Shown: positions 37,719 through 47,398 of the stretch, one piece after another
How the letters are laid out: each line of letters begins with the position of its first letter
How positions within the stretch are numbered: the first letter of the stretch is position 1
Origin: Algibacter mikhailovii
GTDB lineage: Bacteria > Bacteroidota > Bacteroidia > Flavobacteriales > Flavobacteriaceae
Assembly: GCF_014651495.1 (NCBI RefSeq)
Contig: NZ_BMWZ01000006.1
Coordinates: 260,697 to 324,696, forward strand
Direction of reading: 5' to 3'
Length of the DNA stretch: 64,000 nucleotides
Made by a program: the position numbers and the translations under genes
Notes under the pieces: model-generated
Told to the model about the DNA's origin: nothing
The model's database searches: none
What the model saw: only the letters and a program-made list of their open reading frames with translations

Positions 37719-38873
37719 TTATTGAGCTGTTTTACTTTTAAATTCACTTTTAACAGGTACTACTGTCATTCCTGTCTTTACTTTTTGTAAAGCATCTATG
37801 ATGATTTTATCTCCTTGTGTTATACCTTCTGAGATAATTACCTGGTCTCCTATTTTGGAACCGAGTTTAACAGGGGTGGATACCACCTTATTAGAACTAT
37901 CAACAACCATGACGCTATATTGACCTTGTAATTCAATAAGACAACGCTGGGGAATAACAATAGCATCTTTCGCTACGGTTAGCTGAAGTCTTACCTTCGC
38001 ATATAGACCCGGACGTAATATTTTTGTAGGGTTAGGAAAGCTAGCCTGTATAAGTAAAGATCCCGTTGTGGTGTTAATTTGACTGTTAACAAAATCTATT
38101 CTTCCTTTTTTTTCAAATAAAGTACCATCTGCTAAAAGGAGTTCTACATTTGGTTTTATATTACCTTCATGCACGTCTTTAGAGATGTCTTCCGCTGTTT
38201 TATTTGCTTGATATTCTCTGGCAAGTTCTAGATATTTTGATTCGGAAATTGAAAATTGTACACGTACGGTATCAATTCTGGAAACCGTGTTAAGTATTAC
38301 AGGGTTAGGTTCTCTACCAACATATTCACCTTCTCGTGCTTCGGTTTTACCTATAAGTCCATCAATTGGTGATCTCATTTCAGTATATCCCAATTTAATT
38401 TTAGATTGTTTTAAATTGGCGTTTGCAGCATCAACAGAGGCTATAGAGGCATCATAAGTGGCTTGAGCAGCATCAAGGTCACTCTTACTTACGGCATTTA
38501 TTTTAGCAAGCGGCTCATAACGTTCAAGCTCGTTTTTTGCATTTACCATCATGGTTTGGTTTTGGGCCAAAGCACTTTGTTTTTCAGCAACTTCAGCCAA
38601 ATAAGGGTCTTGATCAATGCTATATAATAATTGCCCCTTTTTGACCTGCGTACCTTCTTCAAAAGAAATTTTCTCCAGATAACCATCAACCCGAGCTCTG
38701 ATAGGAATGTCTTTTAAGCCGTAAATCTGTCCTACTAGCTCATTATAAACCGGAACATCTTCTTTTTTGGCTTCAATTACAGGAATCTCTTGAGGGGGTC
38801 TTGTTTGTGGACCTTGTTCTTTTTTACATGAGAAAAACAAACAGGCCATGACGCAAAGTATAGTATATTTCAT
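37719..38873 (-). CDS. RND efflux periplasmic adaptor, HlyD/AcrA-like lipoprotein
   Basis: Membrane fusion protein of the pump, 384 residues, lipobox 'LFFSC' (C16). Lipoyl halves flank a coiled-coil hairpin: 'RVDGYLEKISFEEGTQVKKGQLLY' (part), helices from about 75 to 150 ('LAQNQTMMVNAKNELERYEPL', cut), then 'YTEMRSPIDGLIGKTEAREGEYV', beta-barrel and membrane-proximal domains ('LRPGLYAKVRLQL', 'IVIPQRCLIELQGQYSV'). First gene of the three-gene operon; its promoter must lie in the long region upstream. Confidence 0.94.
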   Translation of the reverse strand: MKYTILCVMACLFFSCKKEQGPQTRPPQEIPVIEAKKEDVPVYNELVGQIYGLKDIPIRARVDGYLEKISFEEGTQVKKGQLLYSIDQDPYLAEVAEKQSALAQNQTMMVNAKNELERYEPLAKINAVSKSDLDAAQATYDASIASVDAANANLKQSKIKLGYTEMRSPIDGLIGKTEAREGEYVGREPNPVILNTVSRIDTVRVQFSISESKYLELAREYQANKTAEDISKDVHEGNIKPNVELLLADGTLFEKKGRIDFVNSQINTTTGSLLIQASFPNPTKILRPGLYAKVRLQLTVAKDAIVIPQRCLIELQGQYSVMVVDSSNKVVSTPVKLGSKIGDQVIISEGITQGDKIIIDALQKVKTGMTVVPVKSEFKSKTAQ

Positions 38874-39633
38874 AGGTGAATTACAATTACATCAAATGTA
38901 GAAAATAAAATGTGGGTTACAAAGAAAAATGGCTGTAGGTGCGGTATTTTATATTCTCAAAGTAATAAGAATGGAAGTAGAGCTTAGAAATTTACACGTC
39001 TATTCTTCATTTATTCCAGAGTTCGCATGTCCAATGAGTAGTTTTACATGGTAGGTGTTTATCTTAAGTACTCTTGAATCAAATAATGAACAATTGTATA
39101 GAGGTAAAGGATCTAGAATAAGATAATACCTTTGGAATTAGGGTTGGTGTCATTATGAAAAAGTTAAGTTATTAAAAAATCGACTTTGCTTAAAAGCAGT
39201 TCGAAAATGACATATTTGTTAAACTATCAGAACTGGATAAAGCCGTATATTGCAACAAATCCCCCATTTATAAGAAATGTATCTAATTTTAGTAAGTCCC
39301 TTTAATTTTAATGGAAAAACAACTATTGAAAGAATGGACTTTCTTACTATATAGAAAAATGTGGATTTTAATTGTGAAGGTTGGAAATTACTATCTCTTA
39401 CGGATGCGCTATGTAAAATAAGTTTCAAGGAACAAGGAGTTTCACTATATACTTAGAGAACCTTGGAATTTAATTGTTTAATCAATGTATTAGCGCAAAA
39501 CAATGAAATAGTCACAACTAAGGAAAAGTACAGTGGCTGAAAAGACGGGCCTTTTAAGCCTATTAATTTAAAATAAAATGAGACTATCGTGTTTTATTAG
39601 ACAGACACATTAACTAAACTTAATTAGACCATA
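38874..39633. other. 760-bp intergenic region, divergent promoters expected, no gene seen
   Basis: It separates the efflux operon (minus) from the sulfatase operon (plus). Short ORFs here are AT-rich and show no recognisable family. No tRNA, hairpin terminator or clear operator was found. The length is compatible with a lost gene, but no remnant could be identified. Confidence 0.4.
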
Positions 39634-41097
39634 ATGAGAACAGCTTTAAGAATAGCCTATGTATTAGTACTATGTATTGTGTTTACTTGTTCAAAATCGA
39701 AAGAAACTAAACCAAAGGACTCAGCAACTTCAAACCCTAATATTATTCTGTTTGTTTCAGATGATCATGGTATGGATGCCTTAGGGTGTTATGGTAATCA
39801 AATCATTAAAACACCCAATTTAGATAAGTTAGCTTCCGAAGGCGTTAAATTTACAAATGCCTATTGTACAAGTGCTAGTTGTGCAGCAAGTAGATCAGTA
39901 ATTCTTTCAGGATTATACGGTCATGCAACAGGGTCTTACGGACATGTACACGACTATCACCATTTCAGTACTTATGACAATGTGAAATCTTTATCAAATA
40001 GATTAACTGAAGCCGGGTATGTTACCGCTAGAATAGGTAAATATCACGTTGCTCCAGAAGCTGTCTATCAATTTGATGAAGTGCTTGAGGCCGATCCTAG
40101 AAATACGGTTGAAATGGCTGATGCTTCAAAAGCTGTGATACATTCTAAAAAACCATTTTTCCTATATTTTTGCACAGATGATCCGCATAGAGGGCATCCT
40201 TTTACTCCAGAAAAATGGGATATGCCTAACAGTTTTGGTAATAAAAAAGAAGGGTATAAAGATGTTGAACAGATAACCTATAGCCCCGATGAGGTTTTGG
40301 TTCCAGCGTTTTTACCAGACACAAAACAAACACGAGAAGAGATTGCTCAGTATTACCAAAGTGTTTCAAGAATAGATCAAGGTTTTGGACGGCTTATGCA
40401 TCATTTAAAAGATGCGAACAAGCTGGAAAATACCATTGTAATTTATATTTCAGATAATGGTATGGCTTTTCCAGGAGCGAAAACTACAGTGTATGAAACC
40501 GGTATAAAACTACCTTGTATCATAAAAGACCCAACTTCTAATAAAAAAGGAATCACGAACACGGCAAAAATTTCTTGGGTAGATTTAACGCCAACAATTT
40601 TAGATTTTGCCAATGTGAGTTATGATAAAACAGCATTTCACGGAAAATCCTTCAAGAATATCATCGATACTGAAAATCCAAAAGGATGGGATGCTATTTA
40701 CGCTTCCCATACCTTTCATGAAATTACCATGTATTACCCCATGCGCGTGGTTATTGATAAAAATTATAAATTAATTTGGAATATAGCTTGGCGTTTAGAA
40801 TATCCATTTGCTTCAGATTTATGGGCCGCTTCCACATGGCAATCTATCTACAGGAATGATATTGAATATTTTGGGCCTCGTAAGGTTAAAGATTATCTAT
40901 TTAGACCGGAGTTTGAATTGTTCAATTTAGAAAATGATCCGCTGGAAACAAACAATTTAGCGGATAATGAGAAATACTCAGAAGTTCTAGAATCCATGAA
41001 AGTAAAGTTGAAAAAATTTCAAAAAGACACTTCAGATCCTTGGATGATAATGTGGGATCATGAGTCTAGCTTACAAGGAACAGGCGTAAATTTATAG
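39634..41097 (+). CDS. S1 family sulfatase, heparan N-sulfatase-like subgroup
   Basis: Formylglycine-dependent sulfatase of 487 residues, exported (signal with a possible lipobox at C19). Metal-site start 'IILFVSDDHGMDALGCYGN'. Modification motif C83-AASR87 within 'TSASCAASRSVILSG', the C-x-A-x-R form that suits an anaerobic or SUMF-type maturase. Metal ligands in 'VIYISDNGMAFPGAK'. Overall layout resembles the S1_8/N-sulfoglucosamine sulfohydrolase group, but subfamily and substrate are inference. 30 bp upstream of the GH110-like gene, likely one operon removing sulfate from galactan-type oligosaccharides. No maturase gene is in the window. Confidence 0.9.
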   Translation: MRTALRIAYVLVLCIVFTCSKSKETKPKDSATSNPNIILFVSDDHGMDALGCYGNQIIKTPNLDKLASEGVKFTNAYCTSASCAASRSVILSGLYGHATGSYGHVHDYHHFSTYDNVKSLSNRLTEAGYVTARIGKYHVAPEAVYQFDEVLEADPRNTVEMADASKAVIHSKKPFFLYFCTDDPHRGHPFTPEKWDMPNSFGNKKEGYKDVEQITYSPDEVLVPAFLPDTKQTREEIAQYYQSVSRIDQGFGRLMHHLKDANKLENTIVIYISDNGMAFPGAKTTVYETGIKLPCIIKDPTSNKKGITNTAKISWVDLTPTILDFANVSYDKTAFHGKSFKNIIDTENPKGWDAIYASHTFHEITMYYPMRVVIDKNYKLIWNIAWRLEYPFASDLWAASTWQSIYRNDIEYFGPRKVKDYLFRPEFELFNLENDPLETNNLADNEKYSEVLESMKVKLKKFQKDTSDPWMIMWDHESSLQGTGVNL

Positions 41098-41127
41098 ACA
41101 ATACAGAACGATAAATAATTCATCTTA

Positions 41128-42945
41128 ATGAAACATTATATCTTAAAAACAGCTTTAATACTTTTTTTAATCTCATCAAAATTTTTAAGTGCTACCGAAG
41201 TTATCGAGTTTAAAAATCAAGATGGTGATATGACTTTAAAAGTTAGAGAAGCCATTGAAAAGTCAAAAGATAAAGACATCAAACTTATTTTTGAGAAAGG
41301 TGTTTATAGTTTCCGTTCAGACTATGCATTAGGGAAATTTTTATATATCACCAATCACGGCAATGGGTTTAAAAAAATCGCTTTTAATTTCAGTGGTTTT
41401 AATTCAGTTGAAATTGATGGTCAAGGTTCTGAGTTTTTGTTTCACGGAACTATTGCACCTTTCGTTTTTGAAGATTGCCAAAAAATAAAAGTAACAAACC
41501 TAACAGTGGACTGGGATATTCCATTTGTCTTTCAAGCTGATGTTTTGGCCATTAATAAAGAAGAGGGATATATGGATGTCAAGCCTTATACAGAAGGTTT
41601 TTCTTGGAATTTGAGTAAAGGGAGAATCATTTTTCCTGGAATTGATAATTTTGAATATAACAGCTTAGGAAGTACGTTACCTCATAATAAAAAAACCAAA
41701 GCTGTAGATTATGGCGCCTGGGATATGCATTTAAATCCTGAATATGTTGAAAAGTTGCCAAAAGGTAATCTTCGTATTCATCAGAAGCACATGAAGCATC
41801 TACCTCGTGTTGGAACGGTATTAAATTCAAAAGGAGATAGAGAAAAAGACAGGTATGCACCCGCATTTCTGGCTAGACGTTCAAATCATATAAATTTTGA
41901 TAATGTTATTATTCATCATGCCTTAGGGATGGGCTTTTTGTTTGAGCGCTGTGAGGATATAAATATTGTAAACTCTGGAGTTTATATTCGTGATGGTTCA
42001 GATAGAGTGATTTCATCTACTGCTGATGCTACTCATTTTGCCAATTGTAAAGGCAATGTTTTAATAGAAAATTGCCGTATTGAGGGCATGTATGATGATG
42101 GTACTAACGTACGTGGTACCTATGTTGAAGTGATTAAAGTGATTAATGAAAAAACAGTTCAAGTTGCTTTGAAGCATTTTGAACAAATGGGTTTTCAGTT
42201 TGCTGACAAAGGTGATGCTGTTTGGTTTATTCAACAGCCAAATCCGCAGCGAGCTTTAGAAGGCATAGTAGAGTCCGTTTATGTGATTAACGAAAAGTTT
42301 AGAGAGATTACTTTTACTGAAAATGTGCCTTCTAATTTGAAAGCAGGCGATATTCTAGAAAATAAAACATGGAATCCTGTTTTTACGATGCGAGGTAATG
42401 TGATTAGAGATCATAGAGCACGGAATATTATTATTAAAACACCAAAGCGAATTGTTATTGAGGATAATGATTTGTCTTCAATGATGTCATCAATAATGCT
42501 GCGTGGTGAAACCTTTTTTTGGTTTGAATCTGGAAATGTTGAAGATGTAATAATTAGAAATAATCGTTTCGAACATTGTGCATATGGAGGACCAGAACAT
42601 GCCGTTTTAAAGGTGTCACCTAGATTGGGAAAAACGTTTGATCAAACCATGCCGTATGATAGAAATATTGTTTTTGAAAACAATACAATTAAAACATTTG
42701 ACAATAGAATTGTTTGGGCCGATAGGGTAGATGGTTTGATTATTAGGAACAATACGATAAAACAAACAGACACCGAAAAACAGCAGTTTCCAGATGCGCC
42801 TCTCTTTGATTTAGAACATTGTATGAATGTGGAAATTATGAACAATACTTATGATGGTAACTGCGAGAATAGTTTAAAAGCCGATGCTGTCTCTATGAAA
42901 ACATTGAAAATTAAAAAAAATAAGGGATTTAAGAATTTGAAATAA
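41128..42945 (+). CDS. Probable GH110 alpha-1,3-galactosidase (right-handed beta-helix)
   Basis: 605-residue exported protein (signal peptide, about 1-22). Repeating beta-helix strands ('NIIIKTPKRIVIEDNDLS', 'VEDVIIRNNRFEHC', 'NIVFENNTIKTFDNRIV'). GH110 landmarks as known for Bacteroides and marine enzymes: 'STADATHFANCKG' with D300, followed by an aspartate pair D323-D324 in 'MYDDGTNVRGTY', corresponding to the catalytic aspartates, and 'VFTMRGNVIRDHRARNIIIKTP' in part. GH110 enzymes remove terminal alpha-1,3-galactose. Clustered with sulfatases, GH2 and GH3, it points to a sulfated galactan. A general pectate-lyase-like beta-helix protein is the alternative. Confidence 0.7.
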   Translation: MKHYILKTALILFLISSKFLSATEVIEFKNQDGDMTLKVREAIEKSKDKDIKLIFEKGVYSFRSDYALGKFLYITNHGNGFKKIAFNFSGFNSVEIDGQGSEFLFHGTIAPFVFEDCQKIKVTNLTVDWDIPFVFQADVLAINKEEGYMDVKPYTEGFSWNLSKGRIIFPGIDNFEYNSLGSTLPHNKKTKAVDYGAWDMHLNPEYVEKLPKGNLRIHQKHMKHLPRVGTVLNSKGDREKDRYAPAFLARRSNHINFDNVIIHHALGMGFLFERCEDINIVNSGVYIRDGSDRVISSTADATHFANCKGNVLIENCRIEGMYDDGTNVRGTYVEVIKVINEKTVQVALKHFEQMGFQFADKGDAVWFIQQPNPQRALEGIVESVYVINEKFREITFTENVPSNLKAGDILENKTWNPVFTMRGNVIRDHRARNIIIKTPKRIVIEDNDLSSMMSSIMLRGETFFWFESGNVEDVIIRNNRFEHCAYGGPEHAVLKVSPRLGKTFDQTMPYDRNIVFENNTIKTFDNRIVWADRVDGLIIRNNTIKQTDTEKQQFPDAPLFDLEHCMNVEIMNNTYDGNCENSLKADAVSMKTLKIKKNKGFKNLK

Positions 42946-43111
42946 TAAGTTTATTTCTACACTGCAGAACATATGAAAAACAATTTTAAAGCAGCCATAA
43001 CAATTTTACTTTTATAGGGACGTTATTTTCCCAATTTATGTGCATAAAAAACTAAAAATTTATAAGTCTCATATCTTTGATAACAAAAGAAACTTATAAG
43101 TTTTAAAATAA

Positions 43112-43148
43112 ACAAGACAGATTTAACGAGCCTATTTTTATACCTTAG
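43112..43148 (+). promoter_or_regulatory. Weaker CAGGACA-type promoter ahead of the second sulfatase
   Basis: ACAAGACAGAT (43112-43122) with a -7-like TACCTTAG at 43141-43148, 18 bases apart (17 in the GH43 and lutA sites). The downstream half (AAAAAG) is not conserved. Probably a degenerate member of the same family of sites. Confidence 0.35.
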
Positions 43149-43216
43149 AAATAAACTCAAATCTAATATTCAATTGTTTGTATATTTTGTTAAACGTCCT
43201 AGAAAAGCATTTATTT

Positions 43217-44617
43217 ATGTTGTACAAAAAAGCTAGTTATAAAAATACCTTATTGGTTCTAATATTTGCTCTGATGTCATTGTCTTGTAAAGAAAACAAA
43301 GAAAAAGTAACTTCGGTTGTTTCGAGTGATCAATGTGTTAATAAGCAAAAACCAAATATTGTTTTGTTGTTTATTGATGATTGGGGTTGGTCTGATATTG
43401 GTTACAGAAATGACACGTTTCATACGCCAAACCTAAACCAGTTTAAAAAGGAAAGTTTAGAGTTTAAGCGTGGCTATATTCCAACACCCACCTGTAGTCC
43501 CAGTAGAGCAAGTTTGTTAACAGGGAAGGAGTCAGTGCGATTAGAGATGTCAAGGCATATTCCAGAAGAAGAACATTTTATAAATGAAGAGTATAATATT
43601 TGGCCTAAAGACCCTGTGCAGAGACCTTCAAGAAATTATCTACCATTAGAAGAAGTGACCTATGCCGAAAAATTAAAAGAGCTTGGGTACTACAATATGT
43701 TTATTGGTAAATGGCACCTAGGAGAAGGAAAGCACTATCCAGAATTTCAAGGGTTCGATAAAACTTTTGGAACTACTGATAATGGACATCCAAAAAGTTA
43801 TTACTATCCTTTCTTTCAAAGCGGTGATCCAAAAGCATTTCAAAAAGATTATAAGGAGGGTGATTATTTAACAGATGTACTTACAGATGGTGCTGTAGAT
43901 TTTATCGAGAATTACGATAACAAACAGCCATTTATGTTATCCTTTTGGTATTATTCAGTTCATGGGCCTTCAGTTGGAAGAAAAGATTTATTAAAGAAGT
44001 ATCAAGATGCTGGACTAAAAGGTAAATATGCACATCACGCAGCTATGGTAGAAGCTATGGATGAGTCTATTGGAAGAATTAGAAAAGCATTAAAGGCTAA
44101 AGCAATTGAAGATAATACGGTTGTTATTGTAATATCAGATCAAGGTGGAGCATATTCTAATGCACCTTTAAATGGTGGAAAAAAAGGAGGTAATACTTTA
44201 GGTGAAGGGGGGGCAAGAGTACCGTTTATAATAAGCTACCCTGGATTAACCAAGCCCAATACAGAATCCAATATACCTGTACAATCAATTGATCTCTTTC
44301 CAACGATAATAGAAATAGCATCTGGTGACAATTATAAGAATAAAGACATTCAAGGTGTGAGTTTAATGCCTATTCTGAAAGAAGATAAAATTGAACAACG
44401 CAATATCTTTTTTTTTAGAAGTTATGAAGACCAATACGCCGCAGTTATTTATGATGATTGGAAATTAGTGAAGTACCATAGCGGTAAATTTCAATTATTT
44501 AATGTGGCAGAAGATATTAGTGAACAAAACGATCTCATAGGTCAAGGTTTGGATATAGAAACAAAACTTAAGAACGATATATTAATTTGGGAAAAAGAAG
44601 CTGTCCCTTCATTTTAA
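43217..44617 (+). CDS. S1 family sulfatase, arylsulfatase-like, lipoprotein
   Basis: 466 residues from the ATG at 43217, chosen because it directly precedes a good lipoprotein signal (lipobox 'SLSC', C24). An in-frame ATG at 43178 would add 13 residues. Metal-site start 'NIVLLFIDDWGWSDIGYRND'. Formylglycine motif C93-SPSR97 in 'PTCSPSRASLLTGK', the classical C-x-P-x-R form. 'YNMFIGKWHLGEG' and 'VVIVISDQGGAYSN' supply active-site Lys/His and metal residues. Alone in its transcript, with a promoter possibly related to those of GH43 and lutA. It likely acts on algal sulfated oligosaccharide in the periplasm; subfamily uncertain. Confidence 0.9.
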   Translation: MLYKKASYKNTLLVLIFALMSLSCKENKEKVTSVVSSDQCVNKQKPNIVLLFIDDWGWSDIGYRNDTFHTPNLNQFKKESLEFKRGYIPTPTCSPSRASLLTGKESVRLEMSRHIPEEEHFINEEYNIWPKDPVQRPSRNYLPLEEVTYAEKLKELGYYNMFIGKWHLGEGKHYPEFQGFDKTFGTTDNGHPKSYYYPFFQSGDPKAFQKDYKEGDYLTDVLTDGAVDFIENYDNKQPFMLSFWYYSVHGPSVGRKDLLKKYQDAGLKGKYAHHAAMVEAMDESIGRIRKALKAKAIEDNTVVIVISDQGGAYSNAPLNGGKKGGNTLGEGGARVPFIISYPGLTKPNTESNIPVQSIDLFPTIIEIASGDNYKNKDIQGVSLMPILKEDKIEQRNIFFFRSYEDQYAAVIYDDWKLVKYHSGKFQLFNVAEDISEQNDLIGQGLDIETKLKNDILIWEKEAVPSF

Positions 44618-44927
44618 TAAATTAAACGTTTTGGGATACATTAATTTAATCAAACTATCCCAGAATATTTTGCAATCCTCTCGTGGGACAATTTAACGAA
44701 GACTATGGCTTAGAATAGTTAGGAAAGGATTTAGAGCTAAGTGTTAATAATGCGGTTGTTTAACGGTTAACACATAGAACATCCTAAATAGCTTTTGTTT
44801 TAGGGACCTTTCGAGCTTTTTAATGAGAGGATAAGTCATAAAATTCAAGCCCACCTAAAACTAGAATTGCTGTTATTGTTTAATATATCAACCCTTATAA
44901 TAAGATATTTTGAAGATTCTTTAGGGA
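44618..44927. other. Convergent intergenic region with weak inverted repeats
   Basis: An inverted repeat TGGGATA (44632-44638) / TATCCCA (44656-44662) may end the sulfatase transcript but lacks a T-run. No coding potential recognised. Confidence 0.35.
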
Positions 44928-46787
44928 TTAACTGGCTAGGTAATCCACTCGAATTTTTATTAGTTTAATAGATAACATATTGTTTTTAAGCCTTGATCTA
45001 TCAATATCAAATGCATATTTTAATTTGCACTCTTTCATTAAGGTCATCGAGTTTAAAATCAATAAAGCCTCAGATGAATCTTCAGTATTATATAGAGCAT
45101 CAGTCATAATCTTAATTGGACTTTCCGCACCTATTAATCCCAAAAATTCGGCTGCCCGAACTCGATTTATAGCTTCGTTATCTGTTATTGACATAGTCTT
45201 TATTTGATCTTTTAATGCTATGGCATCTTTACCAAAATTACTACATGTAATCAAGGCCCAATAGCGTATCCAAGGATCAGATGATTTTAAGCTAGTTTCA
45301 ATTTTAGATTTAACACTATTAAAATTTCCCAAACTAAGATTAGCAATGTCAATATAGTTTTGAATATCTGTTTTATGTCTTTGTCCAAATCGTGTAGGGT
45401 TTTCAAAAGCATTTTCAATTAGATAGAACTCAGGATAAAACGATAAATCGGGCATGTTTTTAACGCGAGAATTTAAATTTTCTCGCATTTCTAGAAGGGT
45501 ATTGGCATAGCCTTCTTTGTTTGCTAAGTTATTTGTTTCATAAGGGTCAGCCTCTAAATCATAAAGTGCTTCCACAGGTTTTGGTTCAAAAAATTGTGAT
45601 TGAATAGCATTTAATTCACCCGCTTCATATAGGTTTTTCCATTCTCTGTAACCCGGTTGTTTGTAGCGATACTCGTTCATTAATCCATCAAAATTAAAGG
45701 CTTGATAGTTTCTAATATATTTATACTTGCCTTTTCTAAGCGCACGAACCATGTCGTATTTCTCATCAAATCTATCAGCATAGCTAAAACTTTCATTTTT
45801 ATTAGCTAAGTCTTTTTTTGTCACATCTTTACCTAGAAATGGTTTGCCGTCAATACCTTCAGGAATTGTTGCACCAGCTAAGTTTAAAACCGTAGGACCA
45901 AAATCAACAAAACTTACAAAAGCATCTGAGCGAGTATTAGGTTCAAGGTTGATAGAATTTTCATATTTAGAGGGGATATAAACAACTAGAGGCACGTGTA
46001 AGCCAGATTCGTATAGGTAGCCTTTACTACCAGGAAGCACGCCTCCATGGTCGCCAAAATAGAAAATAAATGTATTTTCTAGCAGCCCTTCCTTTTTAAG
46101 TTCATCAACTACTTGTCCAACTTCAGCATCCATTTGCTTTATTTTGTCTAAGTAAAGTGCATTGGTGTATTTAAACAGTTCGGTTTGCGGATGATTTGGA
46201 AATATAAACGTTGAATCAGGATTCGTTTTTGTGCCTGCTTTCACGTCCTCTTCCGTGAAATGTAGCTTTCCTTCATGTGTGGTGCCTATGTTAAAAACAT
46301 GAAAAAATGGTTGATTAGGTTTTCTAGTTTTCCATGTCGCCTTTTTTGATGATTCGTCCCAAACACTATCCGATTTAAATATATTATAATCTTCTTTAGA
46401 ATTGTTTGTGGTATGATATCCAGCTTGCTTTAAATAGTAAGGAAACATTTCTTGCCCTTCTGGCATTGGTACTTTTTCAAGTTTTCTATGATAGTGAGTT
46501 CCTAATCTCGGGCCGTAAGAACCAGATATTAACGTTGATCTTGCAGCGCTGCAAACGGCGGCATTTGAAAATGCATGAGTAAAGCGAATCCCATGATCTG
46601 CAAGTTTTTCAATATTTGGCGTTTGGGTGCCATGATCATCAAACAAGTCCATGTAATGCTTAGAATTGTCTTCAGAAGTAATCCAAACTATATTTGGTGG
46701 TGCTAGTTCAACTGGTTTTGAGTCACATGCGCTTAGGATACTGAATAATGTCAGAGAAAGTACTAAGCTAAATTTTGATGAATGCAT
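44928..46787 (-). CDS. S1 family sulfatase with C-terminal helical extension, lipoprotein
   Basis: 619 residues, lipobox 'ILSAC' (C21). Catalytic domain, about 30-470: 'IVWITSEDNSKHYMDLF', formylglycine motif C79-SAAR83 in 'NAAVCSAARSTLISGSYG', 'TFIFYGDHGG'-like metal loop written here as FIFYFGDHGGVLPGSKG, and the C-terminal 'ALYDLEADPYETNNLANKEG'. The last 120 or so residues ('DPWIRYWALITCSNFGKDAI', 'INRVRAAEFLGLIGAESP') look like HEAT-type helical repeats, a layout seen in some heparan N-sulfatase-like (S1_8) proteins. Transcribed toward the other sulfatase. Desulfation of algal glycan is inferred. Confidence 0.9.
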   Translation of the reverse strand: MHSSKFSLVLSLTLFSILSACDSKPVELAPPNIVWITSEDNSKHYMDLFDDHGTQTPNIEKLADHGIRFTHAFSNAAVCSAARSTLISGSYGPRLGTHYHRKLEKVPMPEGQEMFPYYLKQAGYHTTNNSKEDYNIFKSDSVWDESSKKATWKTRKPNQPFFHVFNIGTTHEGKLHFTEEDVKAGTKTNPDSTFIFPNHPQTELFKYTNALYLDKIKQMDAEVGQVVDELKKEGLLENTFIFYFGDHGGVLPGSKGYLYESGLHVPLVVYIPSKYENSINLEPNTRSDAFVSFVDFGPTVLNLAGATIPEGIDGKPFLGKDVTKKDLANKNESFSYADRFDEKYDMVRALRKGKYKYIRNYQAFNFDGLMNEYRYKQPGYREWKNLYEAGELNAIQSQFFEPKPVEALYDLEADPYETNNLANKEGYANTLLEMRENLNSRVKNMPDLSFYPEFYLIENAFENPTRFGQRHKTDIQNYIDIANLSLGNFNSVKSKIETSLKSSDPWIRYWALITCSNFGKDAIALKDQIKTMSITDNEAINRVRAAEFLGLIGAESPIKIMTDALYNTEDSSEALLILNSMTLMKECKLKYAFDIDRSRLKNNMLSIKLIKIRVDYLAS

Positions 46788-47398
46788 ATATAATGTTTAA
46801 GTTGAAATGTAAAGTTAATTAATCTGTATGAGGGGTAACAGTTCCTCCAATTTCATTTTCAGTATAGCCTTCTAGAGTAATTTTATAAGCATACTTACTT
46901 GGCATAACTTTAGGTGTTTTTATTTATTAAAATTTAGTTGTAACGCAATTGTTGCCTTATTCAAATATAAATTATAGCTAATCTAAATGTTGCACCATAT
47001 GAGCTAGTATAGATAACATATGATTTTTAATTTTTGTATTTGGAGCTTGAGTAAAACATATGATTTCGTTTATAATACAAATGTGTTTTTTTATTGAAAA
47101 ACCCAAAATTGGAAGTGCTAGTCATAAAAAATAACATGCATTTTTGTATATATTTGAAGGTGTCCAATTGCCATATTATTACATGTAAAGTAGATTGAAA
47201 GAGTCTCAATAATAATAGGTCATATGATAAATAAAAAATACATATCTAATCATTAACCTTTTATCTAATTATAACCTTTGGGCTGCTTTTTATTATATGC
47301 CATTCTTAAAACAATATAAGGTTTTAGTGTTTAAGCAAATAGAAGACAATAGAACTTCATTGGACAACTATAACTAAATTAAAAGCACATAAATAATT
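46788..47398. promoter_or_regulatory. Divergent intergenic region with repeated ACATATG elements and a short ORF remnant
   Basis: Lies between a sulfatase and a GH2 gene. ACATATG (47056-47062) and ACAAATG (47077-47083) are a direct repeat 21 bp apart with GTTTATAAT between, closely matching a site ahead of susC3 (57882-57909). Further CATATG copies lie near 47018 and 47222. Minus-strand 46905-46819 encodes 28 protein-like residues (MPSKYAYKITLEGYTENEIG...) that may be the tail of a lost gene. Function of all these is inferred. Confidence 0.4.

Noticed and set aside
39219-39428. 69-codon minus-strand ORF in the 760-bp intergenic region
   Set aside because: No family resemblance, low-complexity composition and no plausible start context; AT-rich chance ORF.
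39590-39633. GACAGAC near the first sulfatase as another CAGGACA-type site
   Set aside because: No TAnnTTTR box at the right distance and the flanks do not match.
44632-44662. TGGGATA/TATCCCA as terminator
   Set aside because: Long loop and no T-run; listed only as a weak repeat in the intergenic note.
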